A DNA stretch of 64,000 nucleotides from positions 1-64,000 of the forward strand of contig NC_090114.1 in assembly GCF_023973825.1 (NCBI RefSeq). The letters run 5' to 3'. A model generated the notes under the pieces. It did not search any database. It worked only from the letters and a program-made list of their open reading frames with translations, and was not told the origin of the DNA. The position numbers and the translations under genes were made by a program. Positions 13,578 to 27,632 of this stretch are shown here, piece after piece. Every line of letters starts with the position of its first letter. The stretch's first letter is position 1. The DNA is from Plasmodium brasilianum. Its lineage: Eukaryota; Apicomplexa; Aconoidasida; Haemosporida; Plasmodiidae.

Positions 13578-14457
13578 TTAAAAACTTATATTAGTTAAAG
13601 GACGATATTTCCTATTATACATTTTACTTTTTATATATAACATTTTATCATATTTTTCAACCTTCCTACAGATAAAAATAGCCAATGACATAAACACTAA
13701 AGGCAATATATATATTAATATAATTATTGCTATCTTCCAACCCTCTGAAAATATTTGTTCTAACTGACCAACTACTAAAATCAAATATAGCAATATTTAG
13801 TATTACAATGGGTAGATATATGATAAATAAAGCAAGTAACATATTTATTTTTCTTTTTTTACTACTTTTTAAAAACTTAAAATCATTATTCGTAGCAAAC
13901 TTAACATGATTTTTATAATATATATGGTCATATATTTTTTTTCCAAAATGTGAATCTCTTCTTGTGCATACAGAAGAATTTTTTCTCTTAGATAGTTCAT
14001 AGTCTCCGATATTATTGGATATATGTTTACCTAACTGATTATTTTTTCTTCTTGATACTTCATCCTTGTTAAATACAGCTTTTTCTGCATATTCTTCTTT
14101 AATTGGAACCTTTACTTTAACAAATACAACACTTGAATCCTTATTCCGTTTATATTTTGCAAGTAATCTATAAATTTTTGTATCTAATTTTTTACGATGT
14201 CTGCAGTTTTCATTCAAAGATATGTTAAATGTGTTCTAAAAAAAAAAAAAACATATATAAATATTTCCTATTTAAACATTAAATAATTTTATTCAAAGGA
14301 AAAGTATTATTAATAATACAACAAGTTAAATATCAATAATACAAAATAATATTATAAAACTTTATCATAGCACTTCATTGTTAAAATAGTATACCCAACT
14401 TAAAAAAATAAAGATAGCAATTATATTAAAAAAGAGAAACTTATTTTTTTGTTCCAT
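13578..14457 (-). pseudogene. Plasmodium exported protein, two exons, frameshifted near the first membrane span
   Basis: Exon 1 (14457-14374) begins MEQKNKFLFF and forms a 28-residue hydrophobic leader with donor GTGCTA. The acceptor after a poly-T tract opens exon 2 at 14235 in phase 0. Exon 2 has KLDTKIYRLLAKYKRNKDSS, containing the relaxed PEXEL-like YRLLAKY, then a Lys/Asn-rich stretch and a SHFGKKIYDHIYYKN...NDFKFLK segment. By memory that segment belongs to a 'Plasmodium exported protein, unknown function' family distinct from the LEKKIF and FHFEKKW genes further right. A first membrane span follows. This frame then runs to a stop at 13666, without the second span. The second span and basic tail (FICRKVEKYDKMLYIK) lie in another frame, open from about 13793 to 13578. 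A one-base indel between about 13740 and 13797 would join them. It is a pseudogene or carries a sequencing error. Confidence 0.72.
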
Positions 14458-17400
14458 TATGTTAATTATTAATATTATAATTTATTCTTTTAAGAAAAAA
14501 TTAAGAATAGCATAGTGTACAACTAATAATAAAAGTTCCTACATTAGTTAAAAATTTTTTTTTGACACTGCTCCATAAAGATCTAAATAAAATATATATA
14601 TATATATATGTATTTTACAAAAGAGAAAATGAAAATAACTATTAAATTTTTATTTTAATGTTATTTATAAAAATCAAATTCGAATTAAAATAATTTAAGT
14701 TCGTTAATAAATATAAATATTCAAAATATATAAAATAATTATCTAATAGTAAACTGATTTCATAATAATTTATTATATGTTTGGAGAATAAAAAGAAATT
14801 ATTATTGTAATATTTCTAAATTATTGGTTTATTCAAAATATAAGTGCAAAATGGAGATACTGTATATAATTTTATGCATTAAGGCTTTAATTATTGATTC
14901 CAATTAATTTTCCTTAGCATTTCAAATACATACACAAACTGCATATTATAAAATTTAGTAACTATAATTAAATGTTTTTAATTATAAATATAAAAGAAAA
15001 AATTAAATTTTAATAAAAGAACATTTCCATTATAAATTATTCCGTAATAACTAATATAATATGAATTCTGTAAAATAAAATACATTTGTAAGAAATGGGA
15101 TTTTCATGGTTTATAATTTATGAAATTTTATATTTTAAAAAGTATAATCCATATGGAAGTTTTGTATCTGTACTATAAATATATAATTTTATGAATTATA
15201 TTTTGGAAATACATTTAATTATTGCATATAATATATTAATAAATTTATAAAAAAACGTTTTTTTCGTATTTTATTCATTAAATAAATTAATGTTTATGAT
15301 TAAAAACCAAAAAAAAAAAAAAAAAAATCAAAAATATTTTTTGTTGATGTTTCTTTGATTTATTAGTAATAATTTCAAAAATATTCTGATAAAATATATT
15401 TCCAAATAAATATTATACATAATATTTTTTAATATAATAGTATAATAATGTGTTAAGAAAATCATTAATTTATTTTTTTCAGAACAATTTTTTAAAATAA
15501 GTTTATTATTTCTTTTGTTTTATAAACACATACCATAAAAAGCATATATTTAAAAAAAATATATACGTAAATATATTTTAATTTAATTTTTGTTTTTGTG
15601 CGAAATACATATTTACAAAAATATTATATATCTTAATTTTTTTAATTGTGGTTTATATCACTGCAAATGGAAACTAAAAAATTATTATACGCACAAAACA
15701 TTATACGAATCATAAAAAAAATATTTCATATTACATTTAAAAAAAAAAAAATTAATCAAAAAAAAAGGAACGAAAACTATTAAATATAAAGATAATTTTA
15801 AATTAAAAAAAAGTAATTATGAAGAAATTGTATAATTCTATATTTATTCCTAATATAAATGTAATTATAGTCTAACAAAAGAACCATATTTATTACTTCA
15901 TAATAAACTTATTACTTTATTGTTTCATAAATGAATTATTTTAATTGTCACTTTCTAAATATTTTAATTTTTCTTTAAATGAAAAAGTAATTTTTGAATT
16001 TTTTTTTTTTTGTTTCTAATATGTTTAATCTTTTCTACGTTATGCAACTATATCATAAGTTAAATTATGCTCTTATTTTTTAATATTAATCTTAATATTT
16101 TTCTATCTACCTAAATGCATTATGTTATATTCCGTGGTAATATTTCATAATTTATCATTTATATTATTATTTAATTTTTATAATTTGTTATATGGTTAAG
16201 ATCATGTGAATATATAATACTTAATAATTTTGTTTGACATTAATATATAGGTAAAAAAAATTATAAAATTATATAAAATGTATCCTATAAAAATTTTATT
16301 ATTTAATATTTTTTTATTTATTAGTAATACTGCACACCCATGTTATATCATATATTAACTATGCTATTACTTATGGATCTAATAAGTTGTACATGAAGAA
16401 TTATATTTTTTAATTAATGAAGGAACTGTACAAGTTTTTCATTTTTATTATTTATACATTTTTTATAACGATATGATTTTAAAATGTATATTATCCCTTA
16501 GTAACTTTTTTTCTCCTTATATGCACAATCATATAGAAAAGACATTCATAATATTCACTTATATGAGTTTATGCACATTTATTCAACATAGTGATTATGT
16601 ATTAAAGATAATATATGATTTTGTTTTCATTTATTTTAGTTTATTTAGCATTCTCACAAAATAGTATATATCTTAAGAAAAACTATTTATTAATTAATTT
16701 TTTATAAATTATATAATTTTATAACATACAATTCATTTCTATACATATGATCGAGTACTTCATTATGTTAATATACTCACATAGTCATTCATATATAATG
16801 AATACTATTCTTCGGATACTTCAATATATAACAAAAATTCTATATTTACTTTATATATGAAGTTATTTTAATGACTTCGTTAGGTTCAATATGTAGAAAA
16901 TTATCTCTTTAAAAAGTTTTAACTATTAGACTTGGGCATTTAATTACATATATGTTTTCCAAATATTATTTAACTACCATTCCATAAAATTTAATAATTA
17001 TATTATGTATGACGTATAAGTAAACACCTACTAATTCGCCTTATGTTACGTATATTTAATTCTATGTCTTGGTAAATATTTCTATAAATCATATTCTCCA
17101 TTTTACTTATTAAAATACAAATGTGCAATAAAAATAAATGTTTTTGTATTTCAAATACCTTAATTCTAATATATAAACTTGTTTTATAGATTCTTCTTTT
17201 TCTTCCTATTAATGTATTAATTTCAAATTATTTGTTTTCCATTTTTATTATTTTTTTCTTTATTTTATTTAAAAATATTTCTCTTTATTTATTTATATAC
17301 TTTCTTAAATAATATTTTTAAAAATATATTTTATACCTTCTAATATTTCTCATTATTATAATTACGTTATTCTCGTATCTCCCTTCATTAAAAAGTTTTA

Positions 17401-18038
17401 AATTAATTATATTTCCTTTTATATAGATATAACGTATAATTTAAAATTAATTATATTCTTCTTTGCATGTTCTTTATCTGTAATTCTTCATTTTTTTCCT
17501 CTGAATTGAATTTTATATGAAACCATATGTGTGTACTTTGAATATTGTTATTATCTGTCTTCGTATGTTACATATTCAATAACTCTGAGGCATATCATGG
17601 AATATAATAATCTATATTTAATATCTTTCTTAATGAATTTGTTCTGGAATATGTTGAACTATTCTTTTATAATTAACACGTATGTTCTTTATTAATATTT
17701 ATATATATATTTATTTTCTTTTACTGTTATGAAATTAAGCCCCAAATTCAAAAAATATCTAAAAAAAAAAGGTGTAATATATATGTAATACAATGAATTT
17801 ATAATTGTAACCTTTTAGAAAAAAAAAATATATATAGTTATGTATTAATAATTAAAAGGGGATACACATTAAAAAATACTGCATTAAGTTCAATAACATT
17901 TAACGAATTAATAATGAATGAATTTCATGTTAATTTGATAGAAGTTTCTGAAACAATATTATTAATGTTCTTAATCATTATTGATGTTTTATTTTTTTTT
18001 ATTATCCTTTCTGTAGTATATTTAACGAAATAATTAAT
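14458..18038. other. Non-coding spacer with possible decayed charged frame
   Basis: No intact gene. The part at about 17150-17650 reads on the minus strand as Lys/Glu/Arg/Ile-rich fragments broken by many stops, which could be a decayed coding region of unknown family. At 14849-14865, about 395 bases before the start at 14457, AAATGGAGATACTGTAT lies where the intact fam genes carry GAATGTAGAGAAT, and may be a degenerate copy. Confidence 0.5.
15309..15327. repeat. Poly-A tract, 19 bases
   Basis: A pure A run in intergenic DNA, one of the longest in the window. Similar 17-base runs are at 24341, 25968, 37483 and 48789. Confidence 0.9.
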
Positions 18039-18713
18039 TTATTTAGATTTAGCTGCCTTTATAATTTCAATATCAAGTTTGTTAAAGAAAAAACTTTTTA
18101 ATTTTAAATACATTGTAATCGTGTTATACATTTCACTAATAATAAAATCCCTACAATTATCTGCATAATTATTATCATTAAACACGCTCATCACTCTTCT
18201 ATAAAGTTTGTATATAATATACTAATATGAATAATTTATTAGCAAATACACTTTCTCCTCATGCTTTACAGCACTTATTTTACTTTTCATAAAACAGTAA
18301 TTCTTAAAATAATCATGTAAATGATTCACTTCTTTATAGGTTTTAAAATTAAAATCAGAATTAAACCAACATGCGGAATTCCTTAAATTATTTAAATTGA
18401 TAACATTCTCTACATCAGAAAGATTATTAATAAAACTAATCTCCCTATTATTATTCCTACGAGTATTTAAATTTTTCCTCAATCTGTGATAAAAAGATAC
18501 CTTCAAATAAAAACAGCCATCTATAAGATATTTTTTATTATTTTTACTAGGCAATATTTTTAGGTATATTTATACCTTCTTAAAAATCTTTTTAAAATTT
18601 TCATCCTCATCTTTTAAATCGTTACAATAGTAAATAACATAACTTACCTTCTCCTCATAACAGAACTCTTTATATCCTTCATATGAGGCATACACTTGTA
18701 TTTTATCTTCCAT
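18039..18713 (-). pseudogene. PIR family gene fragment with two in-frame stops
   Basis: A single reading frame runs from ATG at 18713 to TAA at 18039-18041 and is broken only by TAA at 18570-18572 and TAG at 18222-18224. It encodes PIR-type ectodomain sequence: MEDKIQVYASYEGYKEFCYEE near the start, CNDLKDEDENFKKIFKKV, YLIDGCFYL, HLHDYFKNYC, then after the second stop LYRRVMSVFNDNNYADNCRDF. These Cys spacings and the HDYFKNY motif match other PIR proteins. No transmembrane exon or basic tail is recognisable downstream, so the 3' end is missing as well. A short first exon may exist upstream but I could not place it. Because no frameshift has accumulated between the stops, inactivation may be recent, or the stops polymorphic. 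Confidence 0.72.
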
Positions 18714-19852
18714 AAAATTACATACGAATAATTAATTATGCAAATATATATTACTACTAGCAGTAAAAAAAAAAAATATGATGCAATTAAATTCTCCAGA
18801 TATATATAGTATTTTCCTAGGGTAATATATTTTAATAAAATATAATAATACTTAAAATTATTAAAAAATTAAATGTGTACTATTTATAAGATTTCTAATT
18901 AAATATGTTTTCATTATCCCCATATAGTTCTATATATGTATACATTTCTTATTTCCCCTAGGTCCTAAGTATTCTTTTACAAGGAAAAATATACACTTGT
19001 GTTTTTTCATTTACACCACATTAACTTTTAAATTGTTTGTATGATAGCTAAAATATATATTAATTTTATATTATCATTTCCCTTTAAATATAAAAGAATG
19101 ACATTTCGTAATTGGTATTTAATCATAATATATATTACCAAAGCAGTTACTTGCAAAATAATATACATTACGCTTATTTAATTGAAGCTTACAAACAAAA
19201 ATAGAATAATTTTTTAAATATATCTAGTAAAAAATAAATTAACCAAAAAAAACGTTTTGTATTTATGAATTATATATATATAAATAATAGCTTTTCTTTT
19301 CATTTTATTTTATTATAAAATTAAGCGTTACAAATATAAACCAATTAGTAATTGTCCATAAAAACTACGTATATTTTCACACATTTTTAAAACGATATAA
19401 GTCTTTAATAATTATAATTATATATATATGTATAATAAGTATATATAAAAATATATTCACATATTTATATGATTTTAGAAAATTTATATTTAATTCCATT
19501 AATTCCAATAATTACATAGCTTTTTACAGATATATTTACATATATAAAATATTACTATTATAAGAAAAACATAATTATATATATTAATATTTTATTATAT
19601 TACCATATTTAATTCACCAAATTAATATTCTAATTATGTAAAATTAAAATAAATATATAGTTTAATCATACATAAAAATACAATATAACATATATTTTAA
19701 TCATTTTTGTAAAAATGTATTAATACCACAATTAAGCAATATAATAAAATAATAAATGTGTTTTTTTATCATTCATTTAATGGTAAAAAAATAAAATACA
19801 TAATTAGGATACAACTGTAAATTATCAATGTTCAACAAGAGTGTTTATTTAT

Positions 19853-19879
19853 TATATATATATATATATATATATATAC
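19853..19879. repeat. TA dinucleotide microsatellite
   Basis: A pure TA run of about 26 bases in intergenic DNA. Confidence 0.9.
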
Positions 19880-20334
19880 ATTCTCTTTTATACTATAGAA
19901 AATAAACTAAAGGATTCTTAAAATGGTTTTTACAATACACAAAAATTATATGATATATTCATTTAAAACTTATTTGGTATTATAAATATTAATATTTATT
20001 TTACGTAAAAAAATAAAGTATTTATATATTAATTAATGAAAATACTTTAATTTCGTTTGATTAATTACAAAACAGAGCACATTTACTTTTAATTTCTAAT
20101 TAATAATGGTCTTATTTAAATTAACTCAATGAATAAACATTTTAGAATAGAATTACTTCAAAATAGAGAAACATTTATTTTTTATTCCAAATATAATTTA
20201 TAAGTCCTTAATAAAATTATATGAACTATTCTATTACTTTTCAATTTTAAAACTTAAAAATATATTTTTAATAAAAATCTAATTAAACACTATATTATAT
20301 ATATATAAAGACATATTTAAAATGCTAAAAAAAT

Positions 20335-20400
20335 ACTTTAAAATACAGATTCATAAATATTATACCATACAAAATCAGACAAAAATTAAGAGCATTTTTC
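20335..20400 (-). repeat. Shared 3'-flank block, copy 2
   Basis: ACTTTAAAATACAGATTC followed by AAATATTA, then ACAAAATCAGACAAAA, resembles the block past the genes ending at 13578, 42507 and 58902. Here it follows the broken fam-type gene by about 170 bases. Confidence 0.4.
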
Positions 20401-20570
20401 GTATGCAATTGTTGATCAAATATGCCAGATACATGCAGATGTGTCTACGAAATTTTAGGAATTATGCGTAAATATATTATGTATATCCCTAAATATGTTA
20501 CATTTATTAGTTCCTTTAAATACTATTTTACAGAAAGGAACATATTTATTATTATTCGTTTTAGAATTTC

Positions 20571-21381
20571 GTATTCTTATTTCTTTTATGTTTTATAATT
20601 TTTATAAATGTATAAATATATCCTGACATGAATACCGCAAATAATGCACAGAATGCTGAGAAAAATACTAATGATTCAGCACAACTATCTTAAAAATACG
20701 TATTAATATCGCACAATTTTGTTAAAAGTAATCCGCAAGATAGTAATATAAAAGGTATATATATTAGTAACCCGTACTTTTTAAATAACATCCGCCTATA
20801 AGTTTTATCACTAATCGACGGATTTTTTCTAATAAAACCTATATAATCAAGATTTATGAATAGCGTCCTTTCAAAATGGGATATTTTTTTTCCTTCAAAT
20901 ACTAAATATTTATATCTGTTATGTGATTGATCGAATTCTTTCTTGTATAATGGACTTTTATTTTAATCATTTGTTTCTTCTATTGTCTGACTTTCCACAG
21001 TTAGTTCTAACTTTGTGTTTTTTCTTTTTATTATTATGTTTCATATTTTTATTCTCTACACTATTTGAAATATTATCCTTTCCATATTGTGCTAATAATC
21101 GATAATTTGTTTTATCTAATTTTCTACAATGTTTGTATCCTCCAAGAGACCTATAAAGTATACTCTGAAAAAAAAAAAAATATATATATATTATTCAAAT
21201 GAATAATTAAACATTTGATATAAAACAAAATAAGAATAAACCAAAAAAAAAAAATTGCGAACAATATAAAAATACTTAAGTAATATTTTCATACTATATC
21301 ATTGTTAAAAGAACAGATCCAACTTATGAGGATAAGCACAAAAATTTTAATAAAAAATAATGATCTAATTTTTTATTCCAC
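20571..21381 (-). pseudogene. fam-l/fam-m type exported-protein gene, several lesions
   Basis: Exon 1 (21381-21295, 29 codons, the same length as in the intact genes) encodes the usual hydrophobic leader. Its start is GTG instead of ATG, and codon 3, CAA in relatives, is TAA. Exon 2 starts at 21164 after a poly-T/CAG acceptor and reads SILYRSLGGYKHCRKLDK then NYRLLAQYGKD, a PEXEL-like motif. Stops at 20967-20969 and just after end this frame. A +1 frame continues with FEGKKISHFERTLF, SISDKTYRRMLFKKYG and a first membrane span, then another stop, a second hydrophobic span and a basic tail ending at 20571. The centre matches the LEKKIFKELDY / TISDK type of the genes at 42.5 and 58.9 kb. At least four lesions make it a clear pseudogene. 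Confidence 0.8.
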
Positions 21382-22820
21382 TATATATATATCTAATATG
21401 ATAATATATTGTGTCAAAACAAATTTATTAATAATATAAGTTAATTTTAATGGAAAAGAACTATATAATAATATTTTTAAATTTCTACTTAGTGTTCATA
21501 AAATTTTTAGTTATATATATATATGTTGTATTTTGCAAAATATAAAAAAGAAAAAAACTTTAAAATAGGTTATTATAGTTTGACGTCAATTTTATATATA
21601 AAAACTAAACATTAATAAGACATATATAATTTGAATTAATTCATAAGTATTCAAAATATATATTTTAATATATTACACTAATTAAATAATTACTTTTTAT
21701 ACTTTCAATAAAAAAAATAAAATATATAATATCTTAATATTCCAAAATAAGAAATTTACCTAAAAAATGTAATGTATAATGTATAGATTATGTATTATGC
21801 TATATCTTAAAAAAATAATTTCTATTTTTAAAGATGCTTTCCAATTATTAATCCTAATATTGAGTATATTACATTTTGGAGCATATGGTTATTTTTGTTA
21901 AAAAATATTAATTATCGAACAATAAAGTAGTAATAATAATAAAAAAAAAAAAAATATTTTACAAAATTTATGTTATATTAATTATAACCTTTTCATAATA
22001 TATGATATTTTATATATTTGAAAAATCATATATATATATAACGACATAATAAATGAAAAAATTACATATTTAGAGCTAATTAAAAACAGGAAATTTTTTA
22101 TTTTTGTAGAATTAATTTTTAAAACGATAAATGTTATATAATCTCAATACATATTATCATTTATAAACAAAATGCTCTAAATACACGTAATTAAATTATT
22201 TTTTGAAGTTTTTTTAATTAACAATATACATTTCAAGAAATATAAATGTAATAAAAAATAAGGAAATAAACAAGACAAAAAAAGTAAAATTTCCATTAAA
22301 ATTTTAAATATATTTACTTCAATTCAGCGTTATATGAAATGAAATATATTTTTAAAAAATAAGTATAATATGTATATACTAAATAATAATAATAATATAT
22401 ATTAATAAAATTTGCCATTTAGTAATATTTTCTTAATAATTTTTGAACGAGTATATTATTATTTTATTTATTCTTTTGCAAAACAATAATAACATAAACA
22501 AATATACATAAAGATTAAACAATATACATAAATAAATTATATATTGTTAAAAATAACTCTAGCAAATAAATATATTATTCCTTAATATTTTTAATCTATA
22601 TTTATTGTAATCTAAGTTATGACATTTATGCATATACTATATGCAAAGAAATATATTGTAATTCTCCGATAAAAATATATATATTTATTTTCACTATAAG
22701 AAATATTATTTTTCAAATCATACAATTAAATGTATTAAAAAATATATCTAAATTTAAAATAGTACTTTTATATTTCAAAAACAAAAATACGTTTTAAATT
22801 AGATCTAAAATATTCTATAG

Positions 22821-22821
<1 letters not shown>

Positions 22822-22852
<31 letters not shown>
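22822..22852. repeat. TA dinucleotide microsatellite
   Basis: A pure TA run of about 31 bases, the longest uninterrupted one in the window. Confidence 0.9.
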
Positions 22853-22853
<1 letters not shown>

Positions 22854-23714
22854 CCTGAAAGCATGTACTGATAATCTTATGTAGTTACTTTTTAGTTTTT
22901 TAGGAATACAGTAATATCTGATTTTTAAGTACAGTTCTGTTTTTATATAAAGCATGCTTTAAAGTTTTTAATATATTTATAATTATATACATATAACCTA
23001 CAAATACATTACAAAATTGAACTCTTTTTATAATAAAATCCTCCAAAACATTTACATATAAATAAAATCTTTCAATTTCAACAATATTCATTATTTCTTA
23101 ATATTTTTTTGAACATTATTTTTAAAAAATGCATCTATAGTCATATAAATTATTTATATCTTTCCCAATATTATAATTCATATAAAAATAGTTTAATATC
23201 CTTGTAACATATTTCATTTTTTCATTAATACGTATATATAGCATAAATGTATTTTTTCTATATATATATCTCCTTAACTTTTACGTTCTTTCACATTATA
23301 TATTTTTTATATTTAATAAATTATATTATTAATACATAATAATAGAGTTCTTTAATAAAAAGATATTAATTTTCCATTTTCACAATATAATTTTCATATT
23401 TATACTAGCTATATAATACTATAACTACAAAAAATATATTATTCATATACATATTTAATTTTTATAGGAAATAATATATTATTTATATGGATTCATATAT
23501 TATTTATCAAGAAATCTTATATTTTGCCTTTCTACAAAGAAATAATGCTTGTTTTTTTTATGCTGTTTTATAATTTATAATATAGATTATATGTCTTACA
23601 ATATCTGATAAGTTCTCATAATTCATTTAACAACTAATTCCTCCTTATCTATGTAGCAAATGTAAATAATTACATAAGAGCAATATAAATATATATGTTA
23701 TACAAAATTCAATT

Positions 23715-24055
23715 ATTTATGTACACAATTCGATAACTCCAATGATATATGTCCAACTGGTAAATATCATCTTATTAATAGAGGAAGTGCACAATCCTTA
23801 AAATATGTTAATGATTTAAATGCATCTAGAGAATATGAACAGTATTCGTCTCCATTTGTATTCTAATTCGTTTGCTTACTATTACAAAAAGAATCACCTT
23901 TTAATACTTCTGTATAAGGATATATCTTTTTATTTTCAGAAAATACACTAACATTTATTATAGTATTTTTCTTGTTTCCTTTTGTCCAGTACTTAAATTA
24001 ATTTACTCAAAAATGAGAATGCTTCACACAAGCCATATAAGATATCAGTGCAAGC
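23715..24055 (-). pseudogene. Decayed Cys-containing coding remnant (copy A)
   Basis: Minus-strand fragments look like protein: ILYGLCEAFSFLSKLI and DKRKQEKYYNKC, then in a shifted frame VFSENKKIYPYTEV with GDSFCNSKQTN, a stop, then DEYCSYSLDAFKS. G+C is visibly higher than in the surrounding DNA. It lies about 2.4 kb upstream of the broken fam-type gene start at 21381, the same place as the remnants at 45.8-46.1 and 62.3-62.6 kb relative to their fam genes. The motif FSENKK recurs in copy B (LSENKK). Family unknown; an exported or PIR-like origin is possible. Confidence 0.35.
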
Positions 24056-27000
24056 AGTTATTATTTCAGTAATTTTGTATATACAAATATGCAATTTATT
24101 TAACACTATTTTACTTCACTTGTACTTTTTTTTATCCTTCAATAAGAAAAAGTAAAAATATATTTATGAACAAAAAGACCTAATACAGATATATGGTTCT
24201 TCAAATCATAAGACATATTCGGTTTACAACATGTATTATGTAACATATACTTTACAAAATTGTAATTTATAGATGATCAATAATATATATAATGGTACAT
24301 TTAAAATAAAATCATGAATAACTTAATTAAAATATATATTAAAAAAAAAAAAAAAAATTTTAGTACAATTTTTTTAAAAATAACACTAAAGATGTATTGG
24401 TATATTAGTATTTTTCTAATGAAAATATAAAAAATTCATACAAAAAGTTCAATGTAAAAAATTTACCAACGTAAAAAAAAAAAATAATTGAAATTCAAAG
24501 ACTAATATTATATTCAAGATTATGAGACATAGGGACAAAGAAATATAAAAAAGAATTAATTTTAATTGGATAACCAATATCCAAATTATTTTTTAACATT
24601 AACCTACTTAGTATACATGATGTTTGTCATATGAAATCCATAAATACAATATATATAAATGGAAATGTGTTAAAAAGTACAAATTAATATTTCAGTAAAC
24701 GTAATATGATCAGTAGATGTAATTTATAAACAGAATTATAATGAAAATTAAATAAAAATTCGTAATATTAGGAATGTCATATATTAATTTAGGATAAATA
24801 CATAAATGATAAGCTATATACTAATATTATTAAATTACTGGAAATGATATAAAATACGAAAATCAAAATTTGAAAAATGCATAACAGAATAATATGATAT
24901 TATAAAGATTAAATTGTACATAGAATGATGCTATTTATTCCAATATGATGAAATGGTACTAACTAAAACATAAAAAAATATCACATATTTTACTTTCAAA
25001 TAGTATTCATAAATATTGACTTATTATTTTATTTGTGAATATATTATTAAAAAGAAGTTCCTTATATAATATAATATAACCATATATGCATCTGTATAAC
25101 TAATAGAATACTAGGTATATTAAGATATACTTATGATCAATATGAATTTATTTTTTATTTCATATTTCAGTTATATTATTACTTAGGGATATTTACATTA
25201 CAATATTGTATTCATAATTACGAACTGTAGTTTTAATAACATGAAGTATATATTTATATACGCAAGTTCCTTACTATAATAATATATATCGCACTTTATA
25301 CGTTTTTTTTTTTATACTTATTAAATAAAAAACAATTATAATTTGTTATACAAAGAACAACATTATACTAAGTCCATTTACTTTTAAATATTTCTCCTGT
25401 TTCATGGTGTAACACTTTTTATGCATATATCATTACTATTAGCTTGTATTAATATTGTACATAAAAATATATTTTAATAGTAAATATTATCATTTAAATA
25501 AAAAAGTAAATAATATAATCATAATATTGTGAAGAAAACACCATTATTTTATATAATATGTCACTAATTTTGTATTACGTTTAAATAAAAAAAAATATAA
25601 AGTATAAATTGAATTATTATGCAAAAAGTCTAATTATAAATTAAAGAATATAATAAAAAATAAATTAAAAAAGAAAAAAAATATACTTAAAATATTTATA
25701 AAATAAAAAAAAAAGATATTTTTTTATAAATATTTTATAACTAAATTTACAGAGTTCTTATTGAAGTAATTATAAATATTTCAGAAAATCATATTCTGTT
25801 TTTTGTTGCCATATATAAATCCACAATTATATGTTCATTATTTAAATTATGTTTACGAATAGTTATAAAATATATTCAAATACAGAAATATAAATAAAAT
25901 ACATTTTAAAAGAAGAAAAATTATATTTATATTTAATCCACTGTATGTTTTTAATAATTAGCATATTAAAAAAAAAAAAAAAAATTTAGTATATAAGAGG
26001 TTAGAATAAAATTAACGGAACAACGAACAAAGAAATATTTATATAAATAAATTAAGGCATAAAAATAAATTAAAATATAACTCCTTAATATAAAGAATTT
26101 ATTAAAGTAACAATAATAAGTTTATTTTATATATGAAGTAATTAGTTCCAAAAATTTATAATCAGTAAATTTTTTTCTAATTTTCTAACCATTCTCTATC
26201 TCATATTTACTATTTTCAAATGAAATATTAAAATAAGTAACTATATATGTACATTATAATATACTAATTTACGTTTTTGGATATAAGTTTAAAATATTCT
26301 TAATTTTGATTTAGTTGTTCTTGTCTTAATGTTATTAAATATAATTCATGATCCTTCATATTTTACATACCGAATAAATATTTATTAGTATTAAAAATAA
26401 TCTTAAACATAGCTAAAAAAAGCAACAACCAAATGAATATATTATATATTTTTAATCTTCTTATTAGAACATATCTATAAAAAATTATTGACATATAATA
26501 ACAGAGTATTAATTGTGTTTTATCTAATTTAATATATTATTTAATTTACGTTTAATTATTATGTTATTATTTTTAATTATAATTCTATAATTTATTTTAC
26601 ATTTTTTCCATTATTTTTTACAATTATGTTTGTTATAATTATTTCCTAACTCTTTGTTATATTTTGAATATGTAGCCAAACATATTTTTATTAATAATTA
26701 CACCAAAATATACTTTAGTTAATTAAAATTATTTAAATGAAATGATTCATATATAAAAGCGATATTTATTCCGTAAAAAAGAAAATAAATGCTTAATGAA
26801 ATATACTTTATTAAGATTATTGTACTTAATAATATATACCACAAATAAGGAATCATTAGGTAATAGATATAAATATAATATTTAGTGTAACAAATATATT
26901 TTTATGATAAGGATATTTCACAAGTATAGCAAAAATAATTACAGTTTATTTATTATTAATTCTCGTTCGTACATACAATTCAGTAAATATAAAAAAATTT

Positions 27001-27632
27001 TAACAAAATAATAACACTATAAAAATCTATATCAATAATAAATAAAAAAAAGTTGAAAAAAATAAAAAATAAAAAATAAAAAATAAAAACATATTATCCT
27101 AACTAATAATGATTTAATTTATAAATTATTTATTCTAGGAAAAACGTAAGAATAAAAGGAATTATTTCCATTAATATAGGTAATAATATATATATGTGTT
27201 TGTACTAAGAAAAAAGAAAAAACAGCAATATACATTATACCTATAACTTTACAAAATAACATTTATATTACATGTTGGCGTAACTTATATGTATTGTTTC
27301 ATTGTTAATATTTTGGCTTTTGCGTAATAAAGAGTATATTATTTTCATATAATATATACATTATTGTACATTGATATTAAAATATTGTTACGATATACCC
27401 CCAGTTATTACTTATTTAAAATAAAAGAAGATTTTAAAAGTACAAAGTAAAACTATGTTCCATTAAATTACCGTTCATACGTAAATTCTTATGTAGATGA
27501 TAATTTTATAATATCATTATATTAAGATATATTTATTTAAAATTACCCTATTAATAATTAAAAATAACTAAATCTGTATTTTGCTTTCAGATTGTTACGT
27601 ACAACGTCGTAGAGTATTAGTGAAAAGTTATC

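Larger units (their letters stand above)
18714..20570. other. Non-coding AT-rich spacer
   Basis: No coding region seen. It includes a TA microsatellite at 19853-19879 and, at 20335-20400, a copy of the shared 3'-flank block downstream of the broken fam-type gene. Confidence 0.65.
21382..27632. other. Long non-coding spacer upstream of STP1
   Basis: No intact gene. It contains a long TA microsatellite (22822-22852), a Cys-containing coding remnant (about 23715-24055, minus strand), two 17-base poly-A tracts and a short period-7 TAAAAAA run near 27055-27089. The open frame at 22900-23091 (minus) has no recognisable family features. Confidence 0.55.

Noticed and set aside
22822..22852. TA tract as a possible centromere or replication origin
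   Set aside because: It is only about 31 bases long and lies among many similar tracts; Plasmodium centromeres are kilobase-scale AT-rich repeats.
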